Positions 9,148-16,480 of a stretch of 64,000 nt of DNA are shown piece by piece; within the stretch, counting starts at the first letter, position 1; every line of letters starts with the position of its first letter. Source of the DNA: Betaproteobacteria bacterium (GTDB lineage: Bacteria; Pseudomonadota; Gammaproteobacteria; Burkholderiales; Burkholderiaceae_C); the NCBI GenBank assembly GCA_016716535.1, contig JADJWD010000007.1:620001-684000 (forward strand), given 5' to 3'. The notes below the pieces were generated by a model, which had not been told where the DNA came from, ran no database searches, and worked only from the letters and a program-made list of their open reading frames with translations. Position numbers and translations under genes: made by a program.

Positions 9148-10266
9148 CTACGACGGCAGGAAGTCCACCGGCCAGCTCACGACCATCGGCTCCACGTCCT
9201 TGGCGCCGAAATCGAACTGGCGGATGCGCGCGGCGAGCTTGCGCTCGAGGTCGTCGTTCTTCAACTCGCTGCTGAGGATGCGGCAGTCGACGACGTGGCC
9301 GGCGGGGTCGATCTTCAACTGCACGACGACCTTGCCCTGCAGCGACGAGTCTTCGCGCAGCGCGCGGTTGTACAGCGCGTAGATCGCGCCCTTGTTGCGC
9401 TCGAAGACGAGCTTGATCTCCTCGATCGAGCGGCTGGCCTTGCCGCTGCCGCTGCGCGTGAGCGTGCCGCCGGGCGCGGCGGCGCCAGCGCCCGCACCGC
9501 CGCCGGCGCCTGCGCGGCCGCTGCCGCCCGAACCGCCGCCGCCCGGGCCGCCGCCCCCGCCGCCGCCGGCATGACCCTCGACGACCGTCGTCGCGCGGCC
9601 GGCGAGGCCGCCGCCGCCGGTGTCGCGGCTGACCGCCGCGGTGTTGAGGCCGCCGCTGCCGCGGCCGGCGGTGCTGGTGATCATCGCGCGCGCCGGCAGG
9701 CCGGCCTCGGTGCCGGCGCCGACGCCGGGGCCGCGGCCCGTGCCGACACCCGGGCCCGGCGCGATGTCCTGGCGCAGCTGCACCGCGGCCGGCGCGGCGG
9801 CGATGGCCGCGATCTCGCTCGTCGCCGCGAGCAGGCCCACGCCCGAGGCGCGGCGGCGCGCCGCGGCGATCGCTTCGCCCGGCGGCTGGTTCGGCACCGG
9901 CCGGCGCGCCTCGGGCACCGGCGCGCGCTCGTCGCGACGCGGCGGCTCGGGCACGGGCTTCGGCGGCAGCGTCTGGTCGGCCAGTGGCTTGTCGGCCTGC
10001 GCCACCTGCGGCGCGGGCGCCGGCGGCGGCACGACGGGCTTGCGTTCGAGCAGCAGCCGGGCCAGCGGCGGCGGCAGCGGCTGCGCGCGTTGTTCGTCGG
10101 GCGCCGGCCGCGGGATGAACGGCAGGATCAGCGCCAGCAGCGCCACGACACCCAGCACGCGCCGCGTGATGCGGCGAAAGCGCTCCTCGTCGTCGGCGGC
10201 GATCGCCCAGGCGAGGACGGGCTTCCTGAACGAGACGGCGGCGAGCGATGCAGTGGCGGCAGCCAT
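9148..10266 (-). CDS. AgmX/PglI-type TonB-like energy-transduction protein
   Basis: A 372-residue protein. It has a short cytoplasmic N-terminus, one membrane helix near residues 40-58 (LGVVALLALILPFIP), a long Pro/Ala then Gly-rich periplasmic linker, and a compact C-terminal domain of about 100 residues. That domain contains FERNKGAIYALYNRAL, VVVQLKIDPAGHVVDCRI and IRQFDFG, the pattern of TonB-family AgmX/PglI C-termini. Myxococcus AgmX (GltJ) is part of the gliding motor. ATG 10266 overlaps the upstream exbD stop as ATGA. The linear order ExbB-ExbD-ExbD-this protein indicates a proton-driven envelope transducer. It is not the canonical TonB: the C-terminus differs and no receptor gene lies nearby apart from a broken one. 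Confidence 0.8.
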   Translation of the reverse strand: MAAATASLAAVSFRKPVLAWAIAADDEERFRRITRRVLGVVALLALILPFIPRPAPDEQRAQPLPPPLARLLLERKPVVPPPAPAPQVAQADKPLADQTLPPKPVPEPPRRDERAPVPEARRPVPNQPPGEAIAAARRRASGVGLLAATSEIAAIAAAPAAVQLRQDIAPGPGVGTGRGPGVGAGTEAGLPARAMITSTAGRGSGGLNTAAVSRDTGGGGLAGRATTVVEGHAGGGGGGGPGGGGSGGSGRAGAGGGAGAGAAAPGGTLTRSGSGKASRSIEEIKLVFERNKGAIYALYNRALREDSSLQGKVVVQLKIDPAGHVVDCRILSSELKNDDLERKLAARIRQFDFGAKDVEPMVVSWPVDFLPS

Positions 10267-10763
10267 CACGCGTCCTTGCCTTCCTTGCGGCGCAGCGCGA
10301 ACGACACGTCGCCGAAGTTGGCCTGCGCGCAGGTGACCATCACGCGCTTCAGCACGTGGTACGGGATGTCCTTGTCGGACATGATCGTGATCGCGTTCGT
10401 CGCCTTCTTGTTCTCGGTGCGCACGGCGACGCGCTGCGCCTGCTGGTCGAGCTCGGTCTTCAGCGGCGCGATCAGGTCGTCCTTCTGCCCGGCCACCGCA
10501 ACGAGGTCGGCGACCTTGCGGCCCTCGACGAGGATCTCGGTGCCGCTGACGACCAGCACGACGGCGGGCTTGGGGTCCTTGTCGGCGGTGGACAGCGGGA
10601 GTTGCACGGCCTTCGGGCTCGGCAGCGTCTCCACCGGGCCCACCTGCGCGAGCAGGAAGAAGATCAGGATCGTGAAGATGTCGATCAGCGCGACGAGGTT
10701 CATGTCCACCGACGAACCGGCGCGTTTGCGCGCCGCGCGTTTCTCGGTCGCGGTCATGCTCAT
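10266..10763 (-). CDS. ExbD/TolR-family biopolymer transport protein (second copy)
   Basis: A 165-residue protein with a basic cytoplasmic N-terminus, one transmembrane helix (DMNLVALIDIFTILIFFLLA) and a periplasmic domain. The helix carries the Asp of the family's proton path (VALIDIFTILIFFLL). It overlaps its upstream exbD by four bases and the downstream TonB-like gene by ATGA. Two consecutive ExbD proteins with one ExbB match the AglQ-AglS-AglR arrangement of the Myxococcus motor as well as some Tol-like systems. It should form the stator with the ExbB protein at 11396-12085 in the inner membrane. Confidence 0.88.
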   Translation of the reverse strand: MSMTATEKRAARKRAGSSVDMNLVALIDIFTILIFFLLAQVGPVETLPSPKAVQLPLSTADKDPKPAVVLVVSGTEILVEGRKVADLVAVAGQKDDLIAPLKTELDQQAQRVAVRTENKKATNAITIMSDKDIPYHVLKRVMVTCAQANFGDVSFALRRKEGKDA

Positions 10764-11356
10764 CGTGCGGCTCCGCCGCGCACCGGCGCGTCACCGACCG
10801 CGATGTCGGGGAAGAGCTCCGCCATCACGACCTTCGCGCTGCCGTTCTCGATGCGCGAGCTGGGCGCGGCGCGCACCGCGTCCATCACCTGCACGAGCTG
10901 GTCGTACGAGGTCTCGGGCTCGGCGAGCACGGAGACCTCGGTCTTGTCGGGGAAGCGCTGCTTGATCTGCACCATCAGCGCGTTCAGCGTCTTCAGCGCG
11001 ACGCGGCCGTCGGCCAGCGTCTCGCGTGTCGCCGGCACGGCCGAGGCGGCGGCGCCGGGTGCGCCGGTGGCGTTGGCCGGCGCCGGGTTCGCGCGGTCGA
11101 TGCGCTGGATCAGCCCGCCGACGCGGTCGCCGACCTCGAAGCCGTCCTTGCGGATCACCACTTCGAGCTGCAGCTCGCCGGCCTTGATGCGATCCAGCGG
11201 CCCGCCGGCACTGGGCGCCGGCAGCGCCAGGTCCATCACCGAAAGGCGCGTGAAGACAGCGGTGGACAAAAGGAACGGCACCAGCACCACGATCAGGTTG
11301 ATGAACGCGGTGACCTCGAGGTGCACGGCCTCGCGCTTGAGGCGGCGCTTGCGCAT
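10760..11356 (-). CDS. ExbD/TolR-family biopolymer transport protein (first copy)
   Basis: A 198-residue protein that begins with a strongly basic MRKRRLKREAVHLEV and a single helix TAFINLIVVLVPFLLSTAVF. The usual intramembrane Asp is replaced: the family has LxPLIDVxFxLLIFF, here FINLIVVLVPFLL, with Asn where Asp is expected. The periplasmic domain has a Pro/Ala-rich insert near residues 90-110 and the family segment ETSYDQLVQVMDAVR. The loss of the proton-carrying Asp in one of two paired ExbD proteins suggests a structural rather than ion-conducting role, as reported for one of the two TolR-like stator proteins in some motors. It overlaps the next exbD by four bases. Confidence 0.85.
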   Translation of the reverse strand: MRKRRLKREAVHLEVTAFINLIVVLVPFLLSTAVFTRLSVMDLALPAPSAGGPLDRIKAGELQLEVVIRKDGFEVGDRVGGLIQRIDRANPAPANATGAPGAAASAVPATRETLADGRVALKTLNALMVQIKQRFPDKTEVSVLAEPETSYDQLVQVMDAVRAAPSSRIENGSAKVVMAELFPDIAVGDAPVRGGAAR

Positions 11357-11395
11357 GTCGGAAGACCTCGTTGTCTCTGTGCGTGGGTGCGGGCT

Positions 11396-12085
11396 TCAGC
11401 GCGTCGCCGCCGCCGATGCCGTGGCCGCGCCGCCGGCGTGCTCGTAGGCCGGCGTGGACATGCGCTGCACGAGGTTCAGGAAGGTGATCTTCGCGGCTTC
11501 GAGGCTGTCGACGATCTCGGTGGCGCGCGCCTGCAGGAAGCTGTGGATCAAGAGGAACGGGATCGCGACCATCAGCGCGAAGGCCGTGTTGTTCATCGCG
11601 ATCGAGATCGAGGCGCTCAGCAACTCGGCCTTCTCGGCCGGGTTGACGGCGGCCACCGCGGTGAAGCCCTTGATCAGGCCGATGATCGTGCCGAGCAGGC
11701 CGACCAGCGTGATGACGTTGGCGAAGGTGGCGATGTAGTGCGTGCGCTTCTCCAGGCGCGGCACGATCTCCATCATCCCTTCTTCCATCGCATGCTCGAT
11801 GTCCTCGCGCTTGCGCGAGCCGCCCATGCGCTCGATGCCGTTGGCGACGATCTTGCCGATCGCCGAGTCGCTGCGCGCGGTGATGCCGTGCACTTCGCGG
11901 AAGCGCCCGCTTTGCAGCATCGGCAGCACCTGGTCCCACACCTTGCGGTTGTCGGCGCGCGCGCGGCGCAGGAAGACGAAGCGCTCGATCGCGATCGCCA
12001 GGCCCAGCGCCATCAGCGTCAGGCTCGGGTAGAGGAAGGGACCGCAATCGACGAAGAACTTGACGACGGTCTGGAAGGTGTTCAT
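11396..12085 (-). CDS. MotA/TolQ/ExbB family proton channel protein
   Basis: A 229-residue protein with three predicted helices: near residues 12-30, near 115-140 (ANVITLVGLLGTIIGLIKGF) and near 155-185 (ISIAMNNTAFALMVAIPFLL). The GLLGTIxGLIxxF and AMxxTAFxLxVAIP blocks are diagnostic of the MotA/TolQ/ExbB fold. ATG 12085 is preferred: the frame is open further upstream, but residues there are Arg/Pro-rich and unlike the family. It should form the pentameric channel around the two ExbD helices. The gap upstream (12086-12298) is the first sizeable break in this gene row and contains an AT-rich CAATTTGTAACTT on the minus strand, so an internal promoter is possible. Confidence 0.9.
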   Translation of the reverse strand: MNTFQTVVKFFVDCGPFLYPSLTLMALGLAIAIERFVFLRRARADNRKVWDQVLPMLQSGRFREVHGITARSDSAIGKIVANGIERMGGSRKREDIEHAMEEGMMEIVPRLEKRTHYIATFANVITLVGLLGTIIGLIKGFTAVAAVNPAEKAELLSASISIAMNNTAFALMVAIPFLLIHSFLQARATEIVDSLEAAKITFLNLVQRMSTPAYEHAGGAATASAAATR

Positions 12086-12298
12086 GGCGGGAGGGCTCCG
12101 GGAGGGGAACTGACGCTGGCCGCGAAGGCTAAGGGCAGTCGGCGCCGGGGACATGGTCCGCAGGCGCAAGTGAAGTTACAAATTGGATTCGAGGGGGCGA
12201 CTATCGCGCTGCGCGGTCGCGGCGGCCCGAGGAATTCGGCCAGGAATCGGGACGAAATCGCGGCGGGCGGGTGCCGTGCCAGGGATGCGCGGGATACG

Positions 12299-12676
12299 TC
12301 AGCGGGTGGGCGCAGCCGGCGCGGTCGTGGCGGCAGTGGCCGGCTTCGCCGCAGCCACGGCCGCGGCGCGGATCTGCGCGTCGTAGCTCACCTGCCGGCG
12401 CAGCACGTCGCGGTCGATCGGGGCCAGCGCTTCGTCGACGACGCCGGTGACGGCGCGCCCGCCCATGTGGCCGTGCAGCGGCTTCTTCCACGGCACGATG
12501 TACAGCACCTTGGGCAGCTCGCGGTTGCCGATGATCTGCGTGCGATCGAGGTCGGCGCGGTCTTGCGCGCGTGCGGCCGGCGGGGCGGCGAGCGGCAAAG
12601 CGGCGGCCAGGGCGAGCAGCCCCCAGACGACGGGGGCGCGGCGGCCCGGTGCGGCTTCGACGGTGGCCTGGTTCAT
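12299..12676 (-). CDS. Small exported protein of the envelope cluster, unknown function
   Basis: A 125-residue protein with a signal peptide (hydrophobic GLLALAAALPLAAPPAARAQ, cleavage probably after ARA). It has a central segment IIGNRELPKVLYIVPWKKPL and an Ala/Thr-rich tail. AAGGAGAAGGA precedes ATG 12676, one of the best ribosome sites in the window. The ATG overlaps the upstream TPR gene's stop as ATGA, so it belongs to this operon. I do not recognise a named family. The short motif LPKVLYIVPWKKP suggests a defined binding segment in an otherwise low-complexity protein. Confidence 0.7.
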   Translation of the reverse strand: MNQATVEAAPGRRAPVVWGLLALAAALPLAAPPAARAQDRADLDRTQIIGNRELPKVLYIVPWKKPLHGHMGGRAVTGVVDEALAPIDRDVLRRQVSYDAQIRAAAVAAAKPATAATTAPAAPTR

Positions 12677-13440
12677 TCCTTCTCCTTGCGCGGTGTGTCC
12701 GCAGCAGGTGCCACAGCCGGCGCCGAGCCGGCGAGCTTCGGGGCGGCCTTGCGGCTTCTCAGTTCGGCGAGCCACTTGTTGATCATCGCCGCCTCGGCCG
12801 GCAGCAGCGCCGCGCCGCGCGTGTACAGCTCGACGGCGCGGGCCGGCTCGCCGAGGTACATGTCGTGCAGGATCGCCAGGTTGATCAACGCGCCGGCGTG
12901 CGTCGGGTCGAGTTCGAGCGCGGTTTCGTAGGCGCGGCGCGCGTGGTCGAAGCGGCCGAGCGCGCGCCAGGTGATGCCGAGCTGGTTGTGGAAGGCCGCC
13001 TGCTTCGGCGAGAGCTTCACCGCCTCTTGCAGCGCCGCGGCCGATTCGTCGAAGCGCGCGGTGCGGCGATAGACGATGCCGAGGTTCGCGTGCACGCCGC
13101 CAAGCTGCGGCTGGCGCGCCGCGAGTGCCTTCAGCGCGCGCTCGGCCTCGGGCAGGCGGTTGGCGCGCAGCATCCGCACGGCTTCGTCGAAGGCGGCTTG
13201 CGTGGCGGCGTCGATCGGGGGCGGCGGGGGTTCGGCGGCGGGCGGAGGCGGTGTTGGGGCGGCTTCGACCGGTGGCGCGGCGACAGGAGGCGGCGCCGGC
13301 GCCGGCGTGGCGGCGGGAATCGGCGATGCGGGCACGGGTGCGGGCGGCGGCGGCTCGGCAGGTGCCGAGAAGAACGGAAAGACGGCGCAGCCAGACAACA
13401 GCGCCGCGAAGGCCGCAGAGGCAGCGATGGTCCGCGCCAT
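12673..13440 (-). CDS. TPR-repeat lipoprotein
   Basis: A 255-residue protein that begins with a lipoprotein signal (AAFAALLSGCAVF, lipobox LLSGC). A Pro/Ala-rich linker of about 60 residues follows, then at least four tetratricopeptide repeats from about residue 75. Examples are the segment around LGIVYRRTARFDESAAALQ, and NQLGITWRALGRFDHARRAY followed by a third with NLAILHDMYLGEPARAVELY. ATG 13440 is chosen because the lipobox falls at the right distance; the open frame extends to 13581 but that part is repeat-derived. The design (lipid anchor, flexible linker, TPR) suits a periplasmic scaffold tethered to a membrane. Confidence 0.82.
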   Translation of the reverse strand: MARTIAASAAFAALLSGCAVFPFFSAPAEPPPPAPVPASPIPAATPAPAPPPVAAPPVEAAPTPPPPAAEPPPPPIDAATQAAFDEAVRMLRANRLPEAERALKALAARQPQLGGVHANLGIVYRRTARFDESAAALQEAVKLSPKQAAFHNQLGITWRALGRFDHARRAYETALELDPTHAGALINLAILHDMYLGEPARAVELYTRGAALLPAEAAMINKWLAELRSRKAAPKLAGSAPAVAPAADTPRKEKE

Positions 13441-13446
13441 CTGAAA

Positions 13447-13533
13447 CCGTTCGCGCCGAGCCTGTCGAAGCGCCGTTGGTACCAAGCCCTTCGACAAGCT
13501 CAGGGGGGGCTTCGACGGGCTCAGCCCGAACGG
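13447..13533. repeat. REP-like element (CTTCGACAGGCTCAG type), multi-unit
   Basis: Contains CCGTTCGCGCCGAGCCTGTC at 13447-13466, then CTTCGACAAGCTCAGG at 13489-13504 and CTTCGACGGGCTCAGCCCGA at 13510-13529, ending in ACGG. The half-units face each other and can form hairpins. The same unit recurs at 22808-22854 and 46036-46061. It sits between two TPR genes of the envelope cluster and could be a processing or partial-termination point in the transcript. Confidence 0.75.
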
Positions 13534-13567
13534 ATCTGTTCCGCCCCTGTTTGCGAACTCGCGCGCT

Positions 13568-16480
13568 TCAACGGACTGCATCGAGTGCCTCCTCGCTGCG
13601 TTCGCTCTTGGCCCAGCGCGCCGGCTTCAGCGTCGCCAGCGCTGCGAGGCTCTTCTTGATCCAGTCGTCGTAGAGCCCCTGCGTCGTGCGGCGCGCGTTG
13701 GTCTCGTGCAGCTCGATCGCCTTCTCCTCGAACGGGAAGGCCTGTTCCTCGAGCAGCACGTTGTATTGCTCGAGCTCCATCTTCTTCAGGCTGCGCGGCC
13801 GCTGCGAGCCGAGCATCGACTTGCCGAAGTCCTGGTACAGCGCCGCGGTGTGGAAGGTGGCCGCGGTCACCGCTTCGGCGGCACCGTCGGCGCTGGCCTC
13901 GGCGTAGGCCTTCAGCAGCGTCTGCATCGCCGCCTTCTTCTTCTTCAGGTTCGGCGCCAGCGGCTCGACGAGGCGGACCTTTTCGTAGGCGTCGCGCAGC
14001 GGCTGTGCCAGTTCGATCGCGGCCAGCGACGACAGCGCCTTCGTGCGCGGCGTGCGCGCCGCGCCACCGGCCAGCTCCGCCGTGCGCAGCGCGCGCGTCC
14101 AGCTGAGGGACTTGGGCGCCTGGCCGTCGGCGCGCGTCAGCTGCACGAGCTTCCAGCGTGCCTCGGTCGCGGCGTCCAGCGGTTGCGGCCAGGCGGCGAG
14201 GTAACGCTCGTAGGCGGCGATCGTCGTCTTGCGCGCCGCGCCGGCGACGGCCGGCCCCGGGCTCGCCGCCAACACGTCAGTCATCGCCTTCTCGTGCAGC
14301 TCGGCCGCCTGCCACTGCGCCGAGCGGCGCAGCGCCGGGTCGCCGGCCGCGGCGGCGATGCGTTCATATTCGCCCGCCGCCGCGGACCAGCGCTTCTGTT
14401 CGCTGTGGGCGAGCGCAAGCTTTGCGGGCACGTCGGCCTGCAGCGCATGGCCCGGGTGGCGGCGGCGGAAGTCTTCCAGCGACGCGGCGGCGCCGGCCCA
14501 GTCCTTCAGGCCGATCAGCGCGGTGGCGACATCGAACTGCGCCGCCGCACGCATGCCCGACTGCGGCGCCAGGCTCGCCAGGCGCTCGAAGTGGCCGATC
14601 GCCTCGCGCATGCGGCCCGCCGCGCGCGCGGCATCGCCCTGCTTGTAGATCGCGAGCGCGCGCCGCTCGGCGAGGTCGCCTGCTTCGCGCGTGCCGCTGC
14701 CGGCGCGTTCGATCGCCTGGCCGAAGGCCTGCTCGGCCTCGGCGAGCTGGCCGCGGTCGAAGGCGCTGACGGCGATCACCGTCCAGGCGACACGCTGCTC
14801 GGCAGCGCTCGCGGTGCCGCCGAGTGCCTGGCGCGCGACGGCCGAAGCGCGCTCGGCCTCGCCAAGCGCGAGCAGCTGTTCGGCCGCGTTCGTCGTCACG
14901 CGGCCAGCGCGCGTGTCGGCCGGGAAGGTGTCGGCAAACCGCAGCGCGCTGGTGATGCCGGCGCGTTGCGTTGCGGCGCGCGCCTCGGGCGTGCCGGCGG
15001 CCTTCGCCAGCTCGGCGTGCGCGAGCAGCGCGCTGTAGCCGGCATCAGCGGCCTTGGCGAACGCGGGGGATTGGGTCGCCGCCGAAGCGGCGGCCGTGCC
15101 GGCGGCCGCCGCGCCTAACGGCGCACCGTAGGCGACCGTCTCGTACTCGTCGACCGCCGCGGCGAACTGCTTGTCCTCGAACAGCAGCTCGCCGAGCAGG
15201 AAGCGCTGCTGCACGACCTCGGCGTCGTTCGGGAACGCGGTCAACAGCTCGCGGTACCAGCGCACCGCTTCCTGCAGATCGGCGCGCGACTTCGTCTGCT
15301 GCGTCGCCGCGTGATGGTGGCGCGCGAGTTCGGCGAGGTGGCTCTTCACGCGCGGCTGCGCCGCCTGCCAGCCCGCTTCGTTGGCGCGGCGGAACTCGCT
15401 CGTGCGGCCGTAGCGGGTCACGAAGTCGCGCTTGGCCTCCAGCGCCAGGGTCGGGAAGCCCTTGCTCTCGTGGATCTCGATGACCCGCGCCAGCAGCTCC
15501 GGCGCCGGCGACGCGAGCGGCCGCAGCCGCGCGTAGAACGCCAGCGTGTCGGCGGCGTCCTTCGGCCGGTCCTGCTTCAAGTACAGCTCGGCCAGCTGGA
15601 CGTAGACGTGGTGCTCGTAGCCGCGGCGCAGGTGGGCCGGGTCGGGGTGCGTGATGTACTTGCCGATCGTCGCCGGCCCTTCGAGGTTGGCCAGCGCCAG
15701 GCTCATCACGCGGTGCGTGTCTTCGAGCAGCTCGCGGTCGGCGCGCGTCAGGTGCGCCAGCGGGTCGGGGCCGGGCGAGGCGCGGCCGCCGAGCTTGATG
15801 TCGAGCACCTTGAAGAAGGGTTCGAGCGCGTCGTCGAGCTTGGCCTGCTTGAACAGCGACCAGCCGCGCATGTACAGCGCGCGCTCGGTGAACGGCGTCT
15901 GCGCGCGGCTGCGCAGCACGGTGGCATAGGCCTCGCCGGCGCCGGCGTAATCGCGCGTCGCGAACAGCAGCTCGCCGCGGCGGAAGTGCACCTCGTCGGC
16001 GTGCACGGTGTCGGGGTAGTCGCGCGCGATGCGCGTCAGCGTCTTCAGCGCCGCTTCGAGGTCGCCGCCTTGCTCCTGCGCGCGCGCGATCTGGTAGAGC
16101 ACGCGGTCGCTGCCCGGCGCGTTCGGGTGCTCGCGCAGCACGCGCTCGTACTGCACGACCGCGGCCTTGTAGTCGGGCGAGGCGCCGCCGTCGGCGCTCT
16201 TGCGGTCGGCAAGGTCCATCTCGAGGTCCGCGAGGCGCCGCATCACCTCGGGGCGCTGCGGTGCGTCCTTGGCCACGTCGAGGAAGGCGCGGTAGGCCGA
16301 CATCGCACGCGCTTCGTCGCTGGCGACGCCGCTGTCGCGCGGGATCTCGACGGTGCGCGAGGCCAGCGTCGCGAGCGTCGGCGCGTCGTCGCCCGGTGGG
16401 CGCTTGTCTTTGGTGGCGCAGCCGCAGAGAGCGAGCAGCGCAAGCGCCAGCGTGCTCAGACGTGCCGCGGCGGGCGTCAC
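13568..16480 (-). CDS. Large TPR-repeat outer-membrane lipoprotein
   Basis: A 970-residue protein starting at GTG 16480, which overlaps the upstream stop as GTGA. It opens with a lipoprotein signal (LALALLALCGCATKD, lipobox LCGC). The mature chain is almost wholly TPR-like helix pairs. Recognisable units include VVQYERVLREHPNAPGSDRV, FRRGELLFATRDYAGAGEAY, LYMRGWSLFKQAKLDDALEP and YVQLAELYLKQDRPKDAAD, and a second solenoid (ALAIYKQGDAARAAGRMREA) follows past residue 560. Such long TPR proteins resemble AgmU/GltI or GltE of the Agl/Glt machinery in architecture, though I cannot confirm orthology. It most likely works as a periplasmic scaffold linking the inner-membrane motor to outer-membrane barrels encoded upstream. 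Confidence 0.8.
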   Translation of the reverse strand: MTPAAARLSTLALALLALCGCATKDKRPPGDDAPTLATLASRTVEIPRDSGVASDEARAMSAYRAFLDVAKDAPQRPEVMRRLADLEMDLADRKSADGGASPDYKAAVVQYERVLREHPNAPGSDRVLYQIARAQEQGGDLEAALKTLTRIARDYPDTVHADEVHFRRGELLFATRDYAGAGEAYATVLRSRAQTPFTERALYMRGWSLFKQAKLDDALEPFFKVLDIKLGGRASPGPDPLAHLTRADRELLEDTHRVMSLALANLEGPATIGKYITHPDPAHLRRGYEHHVYVQLAELYLKQDRPKDAADTLAFYARLRPLASPAPELLARVIEIHESKGFPTLALEAKRDFVTRYGRTSEFRRANEAGWQAAQPRVKSHLAELARHHHAATQQTKSRADLQEAVRWYRELLTAFPNDAEVVQQRFLLGELLFEDKQFAAAVDEYETVAYGAPLGAAAAGTAAASAATQSPAFAKAADAGYSALLAHAELAKAAGTPEARAATQRAGITSALRFADTFPADTRAGRVTTNAAEQLLALGEAERASAVARQALGGTASAAEQRVAWTVIAVSAFDRGQLAEAEQAFGQAIERAGSGTREAGDLAERRALAIYKQGDAARAAGRMREAIGHFERLASLAPQSGMRAAAQFDVATALIGLKDWAGAAASLEDFRRRHPGHALQADVPAKLALAHSEQKRWSAAAGEYERIAAAAGDPALRRSAQWQAAELHEKAMTDVLAASPGPAVAGAARKTTIAAYERYLAAWPQPLDAATEARWKLVQLTRADGQAPKSLSWTRALRTAELAGGAARTPRTKALSSLAAIELAQPLRDAYEKVRLVEPLAPNLKKKKAAMQTLLKAYAEASADGAAEAVTAATFHTAALYQDFGKSMLGSQRPRSLKKMELEQYNVLLEEQAFPFEEKAIELHETNARRTTQGLYDDWIKKSLAALATLKPARWAKSERSEEALDAVR

